Shown here: one piece after another, positions 26,040 through 35,173 of the stretch
Numbering within the stretch: the stretch's first letter is position 1
Layout of the letters: every line of letters starts with the position of its first letter
Assembly: GCA_015064285.1 (NCBI GenBank)
Contig: SVSN01000004.1
Coordinates: 32,587-96,586 of the forward strand
Source: Oscillospiraceae bacterium
GTDB taxonomy: Bacteria; Bacillota; Clostridia; Oscillospirales; CAG-272
DNA length: 64,000 bases
Direction of reading: 5' to 3'
Notes under the pieces: generated by a model
Told to the model about the DNA's origin: nothing
What the model saw: the letters and a program-made list of their open reading frames with translations, nothing else
The model's database searches: none
Translations under genes and position numbers: made by a program

Positions 26040-27563
26040 ATGCGGCATTCCAGATTTTTGATCTGCCTGTTGGCAGCACTGTTGATCGTTCCGAACTTTG
26101 CATCTTGTTCGGACAAAGGAGGAAACGAAACCACCTCTGATACAGCTTCTGCCGTGGACACAAGTCCTGCAGAAGAAACAGAAGAAGTGGATCCCTTTGC
26201 TGGTTTTGATTATGAAGGACGGGATTTCCGGATCTGGACCAGTATTAATGCGGCTGCTGTTTCTCTTGGGAATTCCAACTATATGATCCAGGGACCTGAA
26301 GAACTGACAGGGGATGCGGCACCGGATGCTGCATATGAACGGAACCTGAAAGTGCAGGAACTGCTGAATGTAAACTTCCAGTACGAACAGCTGGACAACC
26401 GGTACGACCAGGTCAAGGAAACCGTCCGGAAATTCGTGATGGCAGGGGATAATGTATATGAGCTGATCATCAACGATATGTACGGTACAGCATCCCTGAC
26501 ACTGGAGAATATGTTCTATAATGTCCTGGACGGCAAGCATTTCGATTTCTCCCAGCCCTGGTGGTACGATGATTTCATGAGCGATGTTTCCATCAACTCC
26601 AACTACCAGTTCATGCTGGGCGGTGACTATTTCATCGACATTCTCCGCTGCTCTCATTGTCTGTTCTACAACAAGTCCCTGTATGAAAAGATGTACGGAG
26701 ACAGTGACGGACTGTATGACATCGTTCTGGCAGGTGACTGGACGCTGGAAAAGCTGAACCAGGTTATGGAAGAATCCTATCTGGATCTGAACGGTAACGG
26801 AGAAAAGGATATTGACGACCAGTTCGGCTATGTTTCCTTTGAAATCTGGGGTTCCATGATTCCCTTCCTGATCAGTTCCGATCCCAACTACATCGACCGC
26901 GACGACCATGGATATCCCTATATCACCATGAACAACGAACAGTCCATTCTGCTTCTGGATGAGCTGTATGATCTGTATGTGGAAGGCGATGGTGCCTGGG
27001 TAGCCAACGGCATCACCGAAGAGATTGCCGTAACCACCTTCACCTCCGGCAGATCCATGTTCGTTGGTTATCAGAGACTGGGTTCTCTGGAAAACGCCAC
27101 CGTACGTGAAATGGAAGACGGTCTGGGCGTAATTCCCTATCCCAAGCTCAGCGATCAGCAGGAATGGTACATCACCAGTACCCACGACACCTGCGAAATC
27201 GGTCTGATCCCCATGACTGTAGCACCCGATGATCTGGATTACATCAGTGCCGTTGTGGAAGTACTTTGCCGGGAAACATACAGATCGGTTCTGCCGGTTT
27301 ACTATGAATCTTCCCTGAAGATGAAGTACACCCGCGATGACACCTCTGCCCAGATGATCGATATCGTACACGACAACATCGGTAACTCCTTCGCTATGGC
27401 ATACAATCCCTCTCTGAATGAAATCTTCCTGAGCGGTACATTCAGCACAGACAATATCTCCGCAGGAAAAAAAGATTTCGCTTCCTCCTATGCCAAGAGA
27501 GAACCGGCTGCCATTGCCAATCTGCAGAAAATCATCGAAGATTTCGAAGCAAAAACAAACTGA
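26040..27563 (+). CDS. Extracellular solute-binding lipoprotein (ABC sugar type)
   Basis: A 507-residue exported lipoprotein. The signal peptide MRHSRFLICLLAALLIV ends at the lipobox FASC (Cys23), followed by a Ser/Thr/Glu-rich linker to residue ~52. The mature part fits a sugar-type solute-binding protein: a hinge region with NVYELIINDMYG, and LDLNGNGEKDIDDQFG near residue 247, which looks like the EF-hand-type calcium loop seen in galactose/oligosaccharide-binding proteins. No permease or ATPase gene adjoins it; the MsmK ATPase at 41663 could serve it together with unlinked permeases. It is divergent from the other binding protein, has GGAGG before the ATG, and ends at a strong terminator. 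Confidence 0.83.
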   Translation: MRHSRFLICLLAALLIVPNFASCSDKGGNETTSDTASAVDTSPAEETEEVDPFAGFDYEGRDFRIWTSINAAAVSLGNSNYMIQGPEELTGDAAPDAAYERNLKVQELLNVNFQYEQLDNRYDQVKETVRKFVMAGDNVYELIINDMYGTASLTLENMFYNVLDGKHFDFSQPWWYDDFMSDVSINSNYQFMLGGDYFIDILRCSHCLFYNKSLYEKMYGDSDGLYDIVLAGDWTLEKLNQVMEESYLDLNGNGEKDIDDQFGYVSFEIWGSMIPFLISSDPNYIDRDDHGYPYITMNNEQSILLLDELYDLYVEGDGAWVANGITEEIAVTTFTSGRSMFVGYQRLGSLENATVREMEDGLGVIPYPKLSDQQEWYITSTHDTCEIGLIPMTVAPDDLDYISAVVEVLCRETYRSVLPVYYESSLKMKYTRDDTSAQMIDIVHDNIGNSFAMAYNPSLNEIFLSGTFSTDNISAGKKDFASSYAKREPAAIANLQKIIEDFEAKTN

Positions 27564-27567
27564 AACA

Positions 27568-27604
27568 AAAAAGGACAGGGTTCAGGCTCTGTCCTTTCTT
27601 TTTT
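27568..27604 (+). terminator. Terminator after the lipoprotein gene
   Basis: AAAGGACAG (27570s) pairs with CTGTCCTTT, then a T-rich tail at 27598-27604. Confidence 0.88.
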
Positions 27605-27611
27605 CATAAAA

Positions 27612-27648
27612 ACAAAAAGCATGGCGTTTTATACCATGCTTTCTTTTT
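27612..27648 (-). terminator. Terminator for the small membrane protein gene
   Basis: AAAGCATGG pairs with CCATGCTTT (27634-27642); on the minus strand the hairpin is followed by TTTTTGTTTTT. It sits back to back with the preceding terminator. Confidence 0.85.
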
Positions 27649-27650
27649 TA

Positions 27651-28097
27651 TCAGTACAGCAGATTGGTGTATATGTAGTATACCGCAAACAGCACACTGG
27701 CAATTACCATGGCGGAGACGATCATCATCATGGTCAGATACTTGTACAGCAGAACAACTGCAAACAGGAACAGACACAGGGCAAACAGCATAGCAGGTGT
27801 CATGTAGTAGCGTCGTGTATCTACTTTCTTTACCAGAGACCATACGAAATATCCAAGAGATACAGCACATACGGCACCGAATACCCATGTCAGCCAGGGA
27901 CATACACTGAACACAAAAGTAAACTCTCTGGTGGAATCGGCACGAACGAAATCCAGAAGACTGCCAATGATGATATCCGCCAGCAGGATGATCAGTACGC
28001 GGAAAGTCACCACTGTCATCGCTTCTTCCTTTGACAGGCGCTTACCGCTTGTATTGTTATTCATGATCGAATTATGCTTCGCCATATCCATTTTCAT
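27651..28097 (-). CDS. Hypothetical four-helix membrane protein
   Basis: A 148-residue protein of unknown function with a polar N-terminus and four hydrophobic helices (about residues 27-52, 62-88, 97-120 and 123-148), ending at a helix with no cytoplasmic tail. It lies 63 bases after rsmE and ends at its own terminator, so it is probably the second gene of the rsmE transcript. The start is uncertain: the ATG at 28097 has no ribosome-binding site, while a strong AAAGGAG sits further up, six bases before an in-frame ATC. Either ATC is used as a rare start or the ATG is read weakly. Confidence 0.65.
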   Translation of the reverse strand: MKMDMAKHNSIMNNNTSGKRLSKEEAMTVVTFRVLIILLADIIIGSLLDFVRADSTREFTFVFSVCPWLTWVFGAVCAVSLGYFVWSLVKKVDTRRYYMTPAMLFALCLFLFAVVLLYKYLTMMMIVSAMVIASVLFAVYYIYTNLLY

Positions 28098-28160
28098 GTG
28101 ACCGCATCCGGAGATGGGTCGCTCCTTTCCAGTGAGAACAATTTATGTGGACAGATGTAT

Positions 28161-28904
28161 TTACAATTCATAGATTGCCGAAAGGCAGGACAACACGAAC
28201 AGCGCCGCTGTTTCTGTACGCAGAATCCGTTTTCCCAGACCGCACATCCGAAGTCCTGCTTCCGCAGCCGCTTCCGCTTCTCCATCGGCAAACCCACCCT
28301 CGGGTCCGACACACAGAGAAATGGTTTTCGGTGCTTCTGTTTTCCGGCAGAGAGTAGTCAGTGATTCTGTTCCGCCGCCTTCGTAGCAGAAAAGGGCAAG
28401 ATCCGCACTGGCAGCCTGCTGCATAGCTTCCTTGAAAGATACAGGCAGTGTCACCCTGGGAATGATCCCGCGTCCACACTGTTTTGCCGCTTCATGTGCG
28501 ATTTTCTGCCAGCGTTCCGTTTTCTTTCCGGCATCTTTTTCATCCAGTTTTACCACGGCACGGCTGGTGACCATGGGAACGATGACTGAAGCACCGGTTT
28601 CTACCGCTTTCTGGATAACCGTTTCCATTTTGTCGCCTTTGACAAGTGCCTGATATACAGTGGCTATGTACGGTGGTTCCGTATCGGCTGCCGACTGTTC
28701 CAGCACACGGAGAAGAACCCCTTCCCCTGCCTCCGTCAATACCGTCCGGTAAACCATACCTGCCTCATCGCAGGCAATGATTTCTTCCCCGATCCGGGTA
28801 CGGAGAACATGTGTGATATGATGGGCATCCTCACCGGTAATCCGGATCAGACAGGCATCGCCGTCCGTATAAACCTGGGACGCATCAATAAAAAATCTGG
28901 GCAT
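28161..28904 (-). CDS. rsmE: 16S rRNA (uracil-1498-N3)-methyltransferase
   Basis: A 247-residue SPOUT-class methyltransferase that methylates U1498 of 16S rRNA. The N-terminal PUA-like part (MPRFFIDASQ, HHITHVLRTRIGEEI) is followed by the knotted SPOUT domain with KGDKMETVIQKAVETG, the cofactor loop CVGPEGGF, and the knot segment LGKRILRTETA. The ATG at 28904 is supported by GGGAG 8 bases upstream; a longer frame adds 10 unlikely residues. In many Firmicutes rsmE follows prmA, as here, but it has its own strong promoter, and prmA ends at a terminator, so it is transcribed separately. Confidence 0.93.
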   Translation of the reverse strand: MPRFFIDASQVYTDGDACLIRITGEDAHHITHVLRTRIGEEIIACDEAGMVYRTVLTEAGEGVLLRVLEQSAADTEPPYIATVYQALVKGDKMETVIQKAVETGASVIVPMVTSRAVVKLDEKDAGKKTERWQKIAHEAAKQCGRGIIPRVTLPVSFKEAMQQAASADLALFCYEGGGTESLTTLCRKTEAPKTISLCVGPEGGFADGEAEAAAEAGLRMCGLGKRILRTETAALFVLSCLSAIYEL

Positions 28905-28951
28905 AACAGTCTCCCGCCAAAATACACATTCCACTGTCAGGATACCATGAT

Positions 28952-28980
28952 ATTATACACTAAAAATTCGAATTTGTCAA
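28952..28980 (-). promoter_or_regulatory. Promoter for rsmE
   Basis: Perfect TTGACA (28975-28980) and TATAAT (28952-28957) with 17-bp spacing on the minus strand. Confidence 0.9.
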
Positions 28981-29083
28981 ACCCTTTCCCCTGTTTTTTT
29001 TATTTTTTACGAAAGAAACAGAGTTTTCCTGCTTAATGTTTACATTTTGGTTACATTTACACCACTATATTGCAGAAAAAACA

Positions 29084-29118
29084 GTTCCGGTCGTTCTATT
29101 TACAGAAAGCCGGAACTG
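29084..29118 (-). terminator. Terminator after prmA (end of heat-shock operon)
   Basis: CAGTTCCGG (29092-29100) pairs with CCGGAACTG (29110-29118); TTTTTT follows on the minus strand. Confidence 0.83.
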
Positions 29119-29149
29119 CTATCTTATTCTGTCACAATCTGTTTCCGTT

Positions 29150-30082
29150 TCAGCCTCGCTTTACAGCAGCTGCATACCAACCGTTTTCTCTGCGGTCATC
29201 GATCACCTGAAAACCGGCTTCATTCAGAGCAGCAACCGTTTCTTCCGCCCGTTCGATGATGATACCGGATACAATCAGCACACCATCGTCCGCCAGGTAA
29301 GCACCGATATCGGGTGCCAGCCGGATGATTACGTCCGCCACAATATTGGCAGCAGCAACCTGATAGCCGCCTTCCACCTTTTCGGTCTGCTTCAGCAGAT
29401 CGGATACGGCACACTTCACATTGGGAGTATCGTTGAGCTGGGTATTTTCCACAGCAACCTTGACAGCCTGGGGGTCAATGTCGCAGGCAAAGCACTGAGA
29501 GGCACCCAGTTTGGCAGCACAGATCGCCAGAATCCCGGAACCGCAGCCCACGTCCAGCATAGTGCAGCCGGGAGTGACATATTGTTCCAGCAGGGCAGCG
29601 CACAGTCTGGTGGTTTCATGGGTACCGGTACCGAAGGCCATACCGGGATCCATCAGTACGGTAATTTCATCCGGTGTGGGATCATAGGTTTCCCATACGG
29701 GTACAATCACCAGCCGGTCGCCGGTCTTGATGGGCTTATAGTACTGCTTCCAGGAGTCTGCCCAGTCTTCTTCCTTTACGCCGGTCTGAGTTACTTCTGC
29801 TTCGATCTGCAGTTCTGCCAGACGGCTGCGGATAAAGAGCAGGCTTTCTGCGGGAGATTTAATTTCCGGAATGAAAACGGAAACTGCTGCCACAGTACGG
29901 TCAGCTTCCAGAATGGTTTCGTCGATCAGATCTCCGTACACACCATCCAGTTCTCTGTCCACGTCGGAATAGTCTTCGATCATGAGGCCGTTGTCCACCA
30001 TGCTCATCACGCTTGTAACGGTGTCCAGGTCAGCCACATTGCAGGTTACCTTGATCTGGATCCAGTTCTGATTGTCAGTCAT
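29150..30082 (-). CDS. prmA: Ribosomal protein L11 methyltransferase
   Basis: A 310-residue SAM-dependent methyltransferase that trimethylates lysines of ribosomal protein L11. The N-terminal substrate-recognition domain spans ~1-110. The catalytic Rossmann domain has the PrmA hallmark DPGMAFGTGTHETT near residue 144, the SAM loop LDVGCGSGILAI and ANIVADVI near 245. A TGAGG site precedes the ATG and overlaps the end of dnaJ; the gap is 8 bases. Its place at the end of the hrcA-grpE-dnaK-dnaJ operon is standard in clostridia. Confidence 0.95.
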   Translation of the reverse strand: MTDNQNWIQIKVTCNVADLDTVTSVMSMVDNGLMIEDYSDVDRELDGVYGDLIDETILEADRTVAAVSVFIPEIKSPAESLLFIRSRLAELQIEAEVTQTGVKEEDWADSWKQYYKPIKTGDRLVIVPVWETYDPTPDEITVLMDPGMAFGTGTHETTRLCAALLEQYVTPGCTMLDVGCGSGILAICAAKLGASQCFACDIDPQAVKVAVENTQLNDTPNVKCAVSDLLKQTEKVEGGYQVAAANIVADVIIRLAPDIGAYLADDGVLIVSGIIIERAEETVAALNEAGFQVIDDRRENGWYAAAVKRG

Positions 30083-30090
30083 AGCCTACC

Positions 30091-31215
30091 TCAATCCTTT
30101 TTGAAAAATTTCTTGAAGAACTTGGTGCGCTTGGAATAGTTTCCTTCCCCGCAGGACTCGGCAAACTTTTCCAGCAGTTCCTTCTGTTCTCTGTTCAATC
30201 CCTTAGGCACTTCCACAACCACAGTCACATGCAGATTCCCGCGGTTCTTGGAATTGACGTACTGTACGCCCTTACCACGAAGGGTAAAGGTAGTGCCGGT
30301 CTGGGTACCCTCGGGAATTTCCAGCTTCTGGGTACCTTCCAGCGTGGGAATTTCGATTTCTGCGCCAAGGGTTGCTTCCGCATAGGTAATAGGTTCTTCC
30401 AGGTACAGATCGTAGCCATCACGCTCGAATACGGCATGAGGACGGACGGAAATGATGATATTCAGATCGCCGGGGCCGCCGCCGTTTGCACCATCGCTGC
30501 CCTGTCCGCGCAGACCGATCTGCTGTCCATCATCAATACCGGCAGGAATGTTCACTTCCAGCTTCTTGGTTGCTCTGGTAAATCCACTGCCCTTGCATTC
30601 GCCGCAGGGGGTCTCTACAATCTTACCGGTACCCTTACAGTGGTCACACTGCCGTCTGGTCTGCATCATCCCCATCATGGTACGCTGCTGTACCGTCACA
30701 AAGCCGGTACCGCGGCAGTGATCACAGGTCTTGGGCGAGGTTCCCTTGGCCGCGCCGGTGCCGCTGCAGTCCGCACATTTCTGTACCTTCTGATAGGTGA
30801 TTTCCTTCTTGCAGCCGAAAACTGCTTCTTCAAAAGTCAGGGTCAGGCGTACCGTGATATTGCTGCCTCTGACAGGGCCGTTTCTCTGGGTGGAACTGCC
30901 GCCGCCGAAGAAGCTGGAGAAAATATCATTGATATCAAAACCAAAGTCACCGAAACCGCCGAAACCTGCTCCGCCGCCAGAAGCCGGATCAAAGGCCGCA
31001 TGACCGTATTGGTCATATTTTGCTTTTTTATCCGGGTCAGACAGAACATCATACGCCTCGTTCACTTCCTTGAACTTGACTTCCGCTTCTGCGTCCCCGG
31101 GATTCATGTCCGGATGGTATTTCTTTGCCAGCTGACGGTAGGCCTTTTTGATCGAAGCCTCGTCAGCGGATTTGTCAACCCCCAGAACCTCATAATAATC
31201 TCGCTTATCTGCCAT
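30091..31215 (-). CDS. dnaJ: Chaperone DnaJ (Hsp40)
   Basis: A 374-residue type I Hsp40 that stimulates the DnaK ATPase and hands over unfolded proteins. It has the J domain with the HPD tripeptide (KYHPDMNP), a Gly/Phe-rich linker ([15 protein letters not shown]), four zinc-binding CxxCxGxG repeats ([32 protein letters not shown]) and C-terminal substrate domains. The basic tail [13 protein letters not shown] is a small oddity. It is separated from dnaK by 92 bases that can form a hairpin, and is expressed from the CIRCE-controlled operon. Confidence 0.97.
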   Translation of the reverse strand: MADKRDYYEVLGVDKSADEASIKKAYRQLAKKYHPDMNPGDAEAEVKFKEVNEAYDVLSDPDKKAKYDQYGHAAFDPASGGGAGFGGFGDFGFDINDIFSSFFGGGSSTQRNGPVRGSNITVRLTLTFEEAVFGCKKEITYQKVQKCADCSGTGAAKGTSPKTCDHCRGTGFVTVQQRTMMGMMQTRRQCDHCKGTGKIVETPCGECKGSGFTRATKKLEVNIPAGIDDGQQIGLRGQGSDGANGGGPGDLNIIISVRPHAVFERDGYDLYLEEPITYAEATLGAEIEIPTLEGTQKLEIPEGTQTGTTFTLRGKGVQYVNSKNRGNLHVTVVVEVPKGLNREQKELLEKFAESCGEGNYSKRTKFFKKFFKKD

Positions 31216-31235
31216 AATATCCTCGTTATGTTACA

Positions 31236-31294
31236 GGAATGTCATAATACGGGAAATTGGGCGGAGTTGAAATCTCTTCCCCGCCCGTCATTCC
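31236..31294 (-). other. Inverted repeat in the dnaK-dnaJ intergenic region
   Basis: GGAATG/CATTCC (31236-31241, 31289-31294) encloses a GGGCGG/CCGCCC stem (31259-31264, 31281-31286). No T-run follows on the minus strand, so it is more likely an mRNA processing or stability element than a terminator. Confidence 0.4.
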
Positions 31295-31307
31295 GGTGAA
31301 TTTTTAA

Positions 31308-33143
31308 TTAGGAATCAGACTTGTCTTCGAAGTCTGCACTGTAGTAGGTACCGTCAGTACCCTGTGCACCGGCGTTCGGATCAAAACCTGCGCCCTGTGC
31401 ATCGCCCTGGGTCTGTGCATACATCTTTTCCGCGATGGGATAGAATGCCTTTTCCAGTGCTTCGGTGTCGGCCTTGATGGCATCAGCATCGTCGGTCTTG
31501 ATGGTTTCCTTCAGCTTTTCGATAGCGGCACGTACAGCGTCCTTGTCAGCATCGGAAGCCTTATCGCCGATTTCGTTCAGGCTCTTTTCGCTCTGGTAGA
31601 TGGTGGATTCTGCACGGTTCTTCAGTTCGATCATTTCCTTCTGCTTCCGGTCAGCTTCGGCGAACTTTTCTGCTTCGTGAACGGCCTTGTCGATTTCTTC
31701 CTGAGACATATTGGTGGAAGAAGTGATGGTGATGTGCTGTTCCTTGCCGGTACCCTTATCGGTAGCGGATACATTTACGATACCGTTGGCGTCGATATCA
31801 AAGGTAACTTCGATCTGAGGCACACCTCTGGGAGCGGGAGTAATGCCGTCCAGAATGAACCGGCCCAGAGTGGTGTTGCCGGCAGCCATATCTCTTTCAC
31901 CCTGCAGAACGTGAATTTCCACGGAGGTCTGTCCGTCAGCAGCGGTGGAGTATACCTGGCTCTTCTTTACGGGGATGGTGGTGTTTCTGTCGATAATCCG
32001 GTTGAACACGCCGCCCAGGGTTTCGATACCCAGAGACAGAGGTGTAACGTCCAGCAGGAGCAGGTCCTTTACGTCGCCGCCCAGTACGCCGCCCTGAATC
32101 GCTGCGCCCAGTGCTACGCATTCGTCGGGGTTGATGCCCTTGAAGGGTTCCTTGCCGGTGAAGGCCTTGATAGCTTCCTGTACGGCGGGAATTCTGGTGG
32201 AACCGCCAACCAGCAGTACCTTGTCAACCTGAGATGCCTGGATACCGGCGTCACGGAGTACCTGCTTGGTGGGTTCAATGGTAGCCTTTACCAGATCAGC
32301 GGTCATGTCATTGAACATGGCTCTGGTCAGGGTCGCGTTGAAGTGCTTGGGGCCGGTAGCGTCAGCGGTGATGAAGGGCAGATTGATTTCGGTAGTGGTC
32401 ATACCGGACAGTTCGATCTTGGCCTTTTCAGCAGCGTCCTTCAGTCTCTGGAGAGCCATCTTGTCCTTGCGCAGGTCGATGCCGCCGTTTTCCTTGGCAA
32501 AGGATTCGGCGATCCAGTTCATAACCCGTTCGTCAAAGTCGTCGCCGCCCAGCTTGTTGTTGCCGGCGGTAGCCAGAACTTCAAAAACGCCGTCGGAGAT
32601 TTCCAGCAGGGATACGTCGAATGTACCGCCGCCCAGGTCATAAATCATGATGCGCTGTTCGTTTTCCTTATCCATACCGTATGCCAGAGCAGCTGCGGTG
32701 GGTTCGTTGATGATACGCTTTACTTCCAGACCGGCGATCTTACCGGCATCCTTGGTGGCCTGACGCTGTGCGTCGGAGAAGTATGCGGGAACGGTGATAA
32801 CTGCTTCGGTAACTGTGGTGCCCAGGTATGCTTCTGCGTCTGCCTTCAGCTTCTGCAGAATCATAGCAGAAATTTCCTGGGGAGTGTAGTTCTTGTCGTC
32901 GATGGTTACGTTGTAGTTGCGGCCCATTTCACGCTTGATGGACATGATGGTGCGATCGGGGTTGGTGATAGCCTGTCTCTTGGCAACCTGGCCTACCATT
33001 CTTTCGCCGGTCTTGGAGAATGCTACTACGGAAGGGGTGGTTCTGGCTCCCTCGGGATTGGGGATAACAGTGGGTTCGCCGCCTTCAAATACAGCCACGC
33101 AGGAGTTGGTGGTACCTAAATCTATACCGATGATCTTTCCCAT
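31308..33143 (-). CDS. dnaK: Chaperone DnaK (Hsp70)
   Basis: A 611-residue Hsp70 chaperone. The ATPase domain carries [13 protein letters not shown], the [14 protein letters not shown] loop and [10 protein letters not shown]; the linker [16 protein letters not shown] leads to the substrate-binding domain and a C-terminal lid with a Gly/Ala/Gln-rich tail. It lacks the ~24-residue insertion of the Gram-negative ATPase domain, as usual in Firmicutes. GGAGG precedes the ATG. Third gene of the HrcA/CIRCE operon. Confidence 0.98.
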   Translation of the reverse strand: MGKIIGIDLGTTNSCVAVFEGGEPTVIPNPEGARTTPSVVAFSKTGERMVGQVAKRQAITNPDRTIMSIKREMGRNYNVTIDDKNYTPQEISAMILQKLKADAEAYLGTTVTEAVITVPAYFSDAQRQATKDAGKIAGLEVKRIINEPTAAALAYGMDKENEQRIMIYDLGGGTFDVSLLEISDGVFEVLATAGNNKLGGDDFDERVMNWIAESFAKENGGIDLRKDKMALQRLKDAAEKAKIELSGMTTTEINLPFITADATGPKHFNATLTRAMFNDMTADLVKATIEPTKQVLRDAGIQASQVDKVLLVGGSTRIPAVQEAIKAFTGKEPFKGINPDECVALGAAIQGGVLGGDVKDLLLLDVTPLSLGIETLGGVFNRIIDRNTTIPVKKSQVYSTAADGQTSVEIHVLQGERDMAAGNTTLGRFILDGITPAPRGVPQIEVTFDIDANGIVNVSATDKGTGKEQHITITSSTNMSQEEIDKAVHEAEKFAEADRKQKEMIELKNRAESTIYQSEKSLNEIGDKASDADKDAVRAAIEKLKETIKTDDADAIKADTEALEKAFYPIAEKMYAQTQGDAQGAGFDPNAGAQGTDGTYYSADFEDKSDS

Positions 33144-33202
33144 AATAAATATTCCTCCGAAATGTTTTCTTGATTATATATGATGGTATTTGTTTACTTA
33201 AC

Positions 33203-33814
33203 TCAGTTGGCAACCTTGACCATGGCGTACCGGATTACCCGGTCTTCGTACAGATAGCCGCTCTGCAGCACATCCATGATCTCGTTTTCGCCGTGTTCGT
33301 CGCTTTCTTCGTGCATCACGGCGTTATGAAGCGCGGGATCAAAGGTTTCCCCGGGTGCACCCACGGACTTGATATGCATTTTTTCCAGGGTTTCCGGCAG
33401 CTTATCGAGGATCAGCTTCACGCCTTCCGCAAACTTTTCCGGATCCGCATTGCCGTACTTGGACGCATACTGGAGATTGTCGATCACCGGCAACAACCCC
33501 TTTACCGTATCTGCAACGGCTTCGGCGTAGGTGTTTTCCTTCTCCTTCTGGGTACGCTTGCGGAAGTTATCGTATTCCGCACAGACCCGTAGGTACTTGT
33601 CGTTGGCTTCCGCAGCCTTCTGCTGTTCGGCTTCCAGTGCCTTCTTCAGCTCTTCAAGCTCTGCTTTCAGCTTTTTGACATCGGCTTTCTTGTCCTTTTT
33701 ACCGGTTTCTTCAGCAGATGCACCGGTAGGTTCTTCTGGTGTTTCCTTGATTTCTTCCGGTTCCGCAGCGGTATTTTCCGTCTCTGGCACCTGAATATCC
33801 TTTTCTTCTGTCAT
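33203..33814 (-). CDS. grpE: Nucleotide exchange factor GrpE
   Basis: A 203-residue GrpE that releases ADP from DnaK. The acidic, low-complexity N-terminus (residues 1-~45) leads to a long coiled-coil helix (KLKAELEELKKALEAEQQK), then the conserved YDNFRKRTQKEKENTY and the beta domain with PGETFDPALHNAV and YEDRVIRYAMVKVAN. GGAGA precedes the ATG. Lies 14 bases after hrcA. Confidence 0.96.
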   Translation of the reverse strand: MTEEKDIQVPETENTAAEPEEIKETPEEPTGASAEETGKKDKKADVKKLKAELEELKKALEAEQQKAAEANDKYLRVCAEYDNFRKRTQKEKENTYAEAVADTVKGLLPVIDNLQYASKYGNADPEKFAEGVKLILDKLPETLEKMHIKSVGAPGETFDPALHNAVMHEESDEHGENEIMDVLQSGYLYEDRVIRYAMVKVAN

Positions 33815-33828
33815 TTCGTCTCCTATAT

Positions 33829-34914
33829 TTAACCTTTATTGGTTTCGTCAGTCAGTGCGGGGATATCCCCTTCGCCAAGCACATTGGCAACACCGTTTGT
33901 CAGCGTATCAATGGTGGCAATCACACGTTTATAATCCATACGGGTAGGGCCGATGATGCCGATGGCTCCCACCGGTGTTCCATTCCGTTTGATCGTCTTG
34001 AAAATCAGTGTGGAATTGTCCATGATCTTCACCAGATTTTCCCGTCCGATAAAGACCTGCACCTGTTCGCTGCCCATCTGTCCGGCTTCTTCCGAAAGAA
34101 TCTTTACCAGATCTTCCTTCCGCTCAAACAACGCCAGCATTTCTTTCAGCCGATCCATGTCGTAGTATTCCGGATAGGACAGCAGCCGGTTGATCCCTTC
34201 GAAGCGGATTTCCCCGCCGTCAAAGCCTGTTATGGTTTCGCAGACACTCTTGATCACCGGAGATACCAGAAAATCATATTCGCCCATCTGCCGTTCCATG
34301 TGCATCAGCAGGGGCATTGTGATTTCTTCCGCTGTTTTTTCCGTTGCACACTCATTGAGCACCTTTGCCAGCTGCATACCGGCTTCAGGCGGCACCGGAA
34401 TCTGGGAGCGGACATGCCGGGTTTTGATGGTCTGACCGATCACCATGATGAGCACCAGCGTATATTCATCCAGCCGCATCAGCTCATACCGGTTCACCGT
34501 GATCCGCAGCATCCGGGGACGCAGTGCCATGGCTGTATAGTTCGTCAGCTTAGCAGCCAGCTGCATGGCACTCTGCAGAATATTGTCCAGTTCAGTCTGC
34601 TTGTTCTGCACCAGCCGTTTCAGTTCCGCCAGTTCGTTCTGGGTCAGGTTGTACCGTTCCACCAGGGAATCCACATAAAACCGATAGCCCAGCTCCGAAG
34701 GAATCCGTCCGGCTGAAGTGTGGGGCTGTTCCAGAAGACCCATTTCTTCCAGCTCTGCCATCTCGTTGCGTATGGTAGCAGACGAATAGGCAATCTGCTT
34801 ATTCTGCGTCAGGAATTTACTGCCAACCGGTTCACCGTTTTCGATATGCGCATCGATAATGGCTTTCAGTATCAGTTTTTTCCGATCGCTGAGTTCTCTG
34901 TTTTCCTCTTTCAA
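33829..34914 (-). CDS. hrcA: Heat-inducible transcription repressor HrcA
   Basis: A 361-residue repressor of class I heat-shock genes. The N-terminal winged helix-turn-helix includes RKKLILKAIIDAHIENGEPVG and SSATIRNEMAELEEMGLL; the rest is the GAF-like/dimerisation domain with HTSAGRIPSELGYRFYVDSL and GPTRMDYKRVI. The start is a TTG at 34914 with GGGGAGG upstream. It binds the CIRCE element located about 65 bases before the start and so represses its own operon until GroEL is titrated by heat stress. Confidence 0.95.
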   Translation of the reverse strand: MKEENRELSDRKKLILKAIIDAHIENGEPVGSKFLTQNKQIAYSSATIRNEMAELEEMGLLEQPHTSAGRIPSELGYRFYVDSLVERYNLTQNELAELKRLVQNKQTELDNILQSAMQLAAKLTNYTAMALRPRMLRITVNRYELMRLDEYTLVLIMVIGQTIKTRHVRSQIPVPPEAGMQLAKVLNECATEKTAEEITMPLLMHMERQMGEYDFLVSPVIKSVCETITGFDGGEIRFEGINRLLSYPEYYDMDRLKEMLALFERKEDLVKILSEEAGQMGSEQVQVFIGRENLVKIMDNSTLIFKTIKRNGTPVGAIGIIGPTRMDYKRVIATIDTLTNGVANVLGEGDIPALTDETNKG

Positions 34915-34977
34915 CCTCTTCCACCTCCCCGTTTACGGATTTGCTCCGGAGGTTGATTGCTTACACTCTCATGCAAT

Positions 34978-35004
34978 TTAGCACTGTTGATGTCAGAGTG
35001 CTAA
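34978..35004. promoter_or_regulatory. CIRCE operator (HrcA binding site)
   Basis: TTAGCACTg-N9-GAGTGCTAA, a 9-9-9 inverted repeat with one mismatch to the consensus TTAGCACTC-N9-GAGTGCTAA. It lies between a TATACA-like -10 (about 35013-35018, minus strand) and the hrcA start, the normal place for repression of the operon. Confidence 0.95.
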
Positions 35005-35113
35005 ATTCTGTATAAAGAGTACCATTTTGCAGCTTCCAATTCAACAGGAATATAAATACGGTTTGTTAATTAACTGTGAACGGCAAAAAAGAAGCTTGTT
35101 TTCCCTGCCAAAA

Positions 35114-35157
35114 GCAAAAAACGGCGTGGATATGCACCTGACACACCACGTCGTTTT
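35114..35157 (-). terminator. Terminator after the secreted protein gene
   Basis: AAACGGCGTGG pairs with CCACGTCGTTT across a 16-base loop; a T6 run follows on the minus strand. Confidence 0.82.
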
Positions 35158-35173
35158 GGCATTTTATGCAGTT

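Noticed and set aside
28094..28110. An 11-codon leader peptide frame before the small membrane protein
   Set aside because: The distance from AAAGGAG to its ATG is too long and no repeated codons suggest attenuation.
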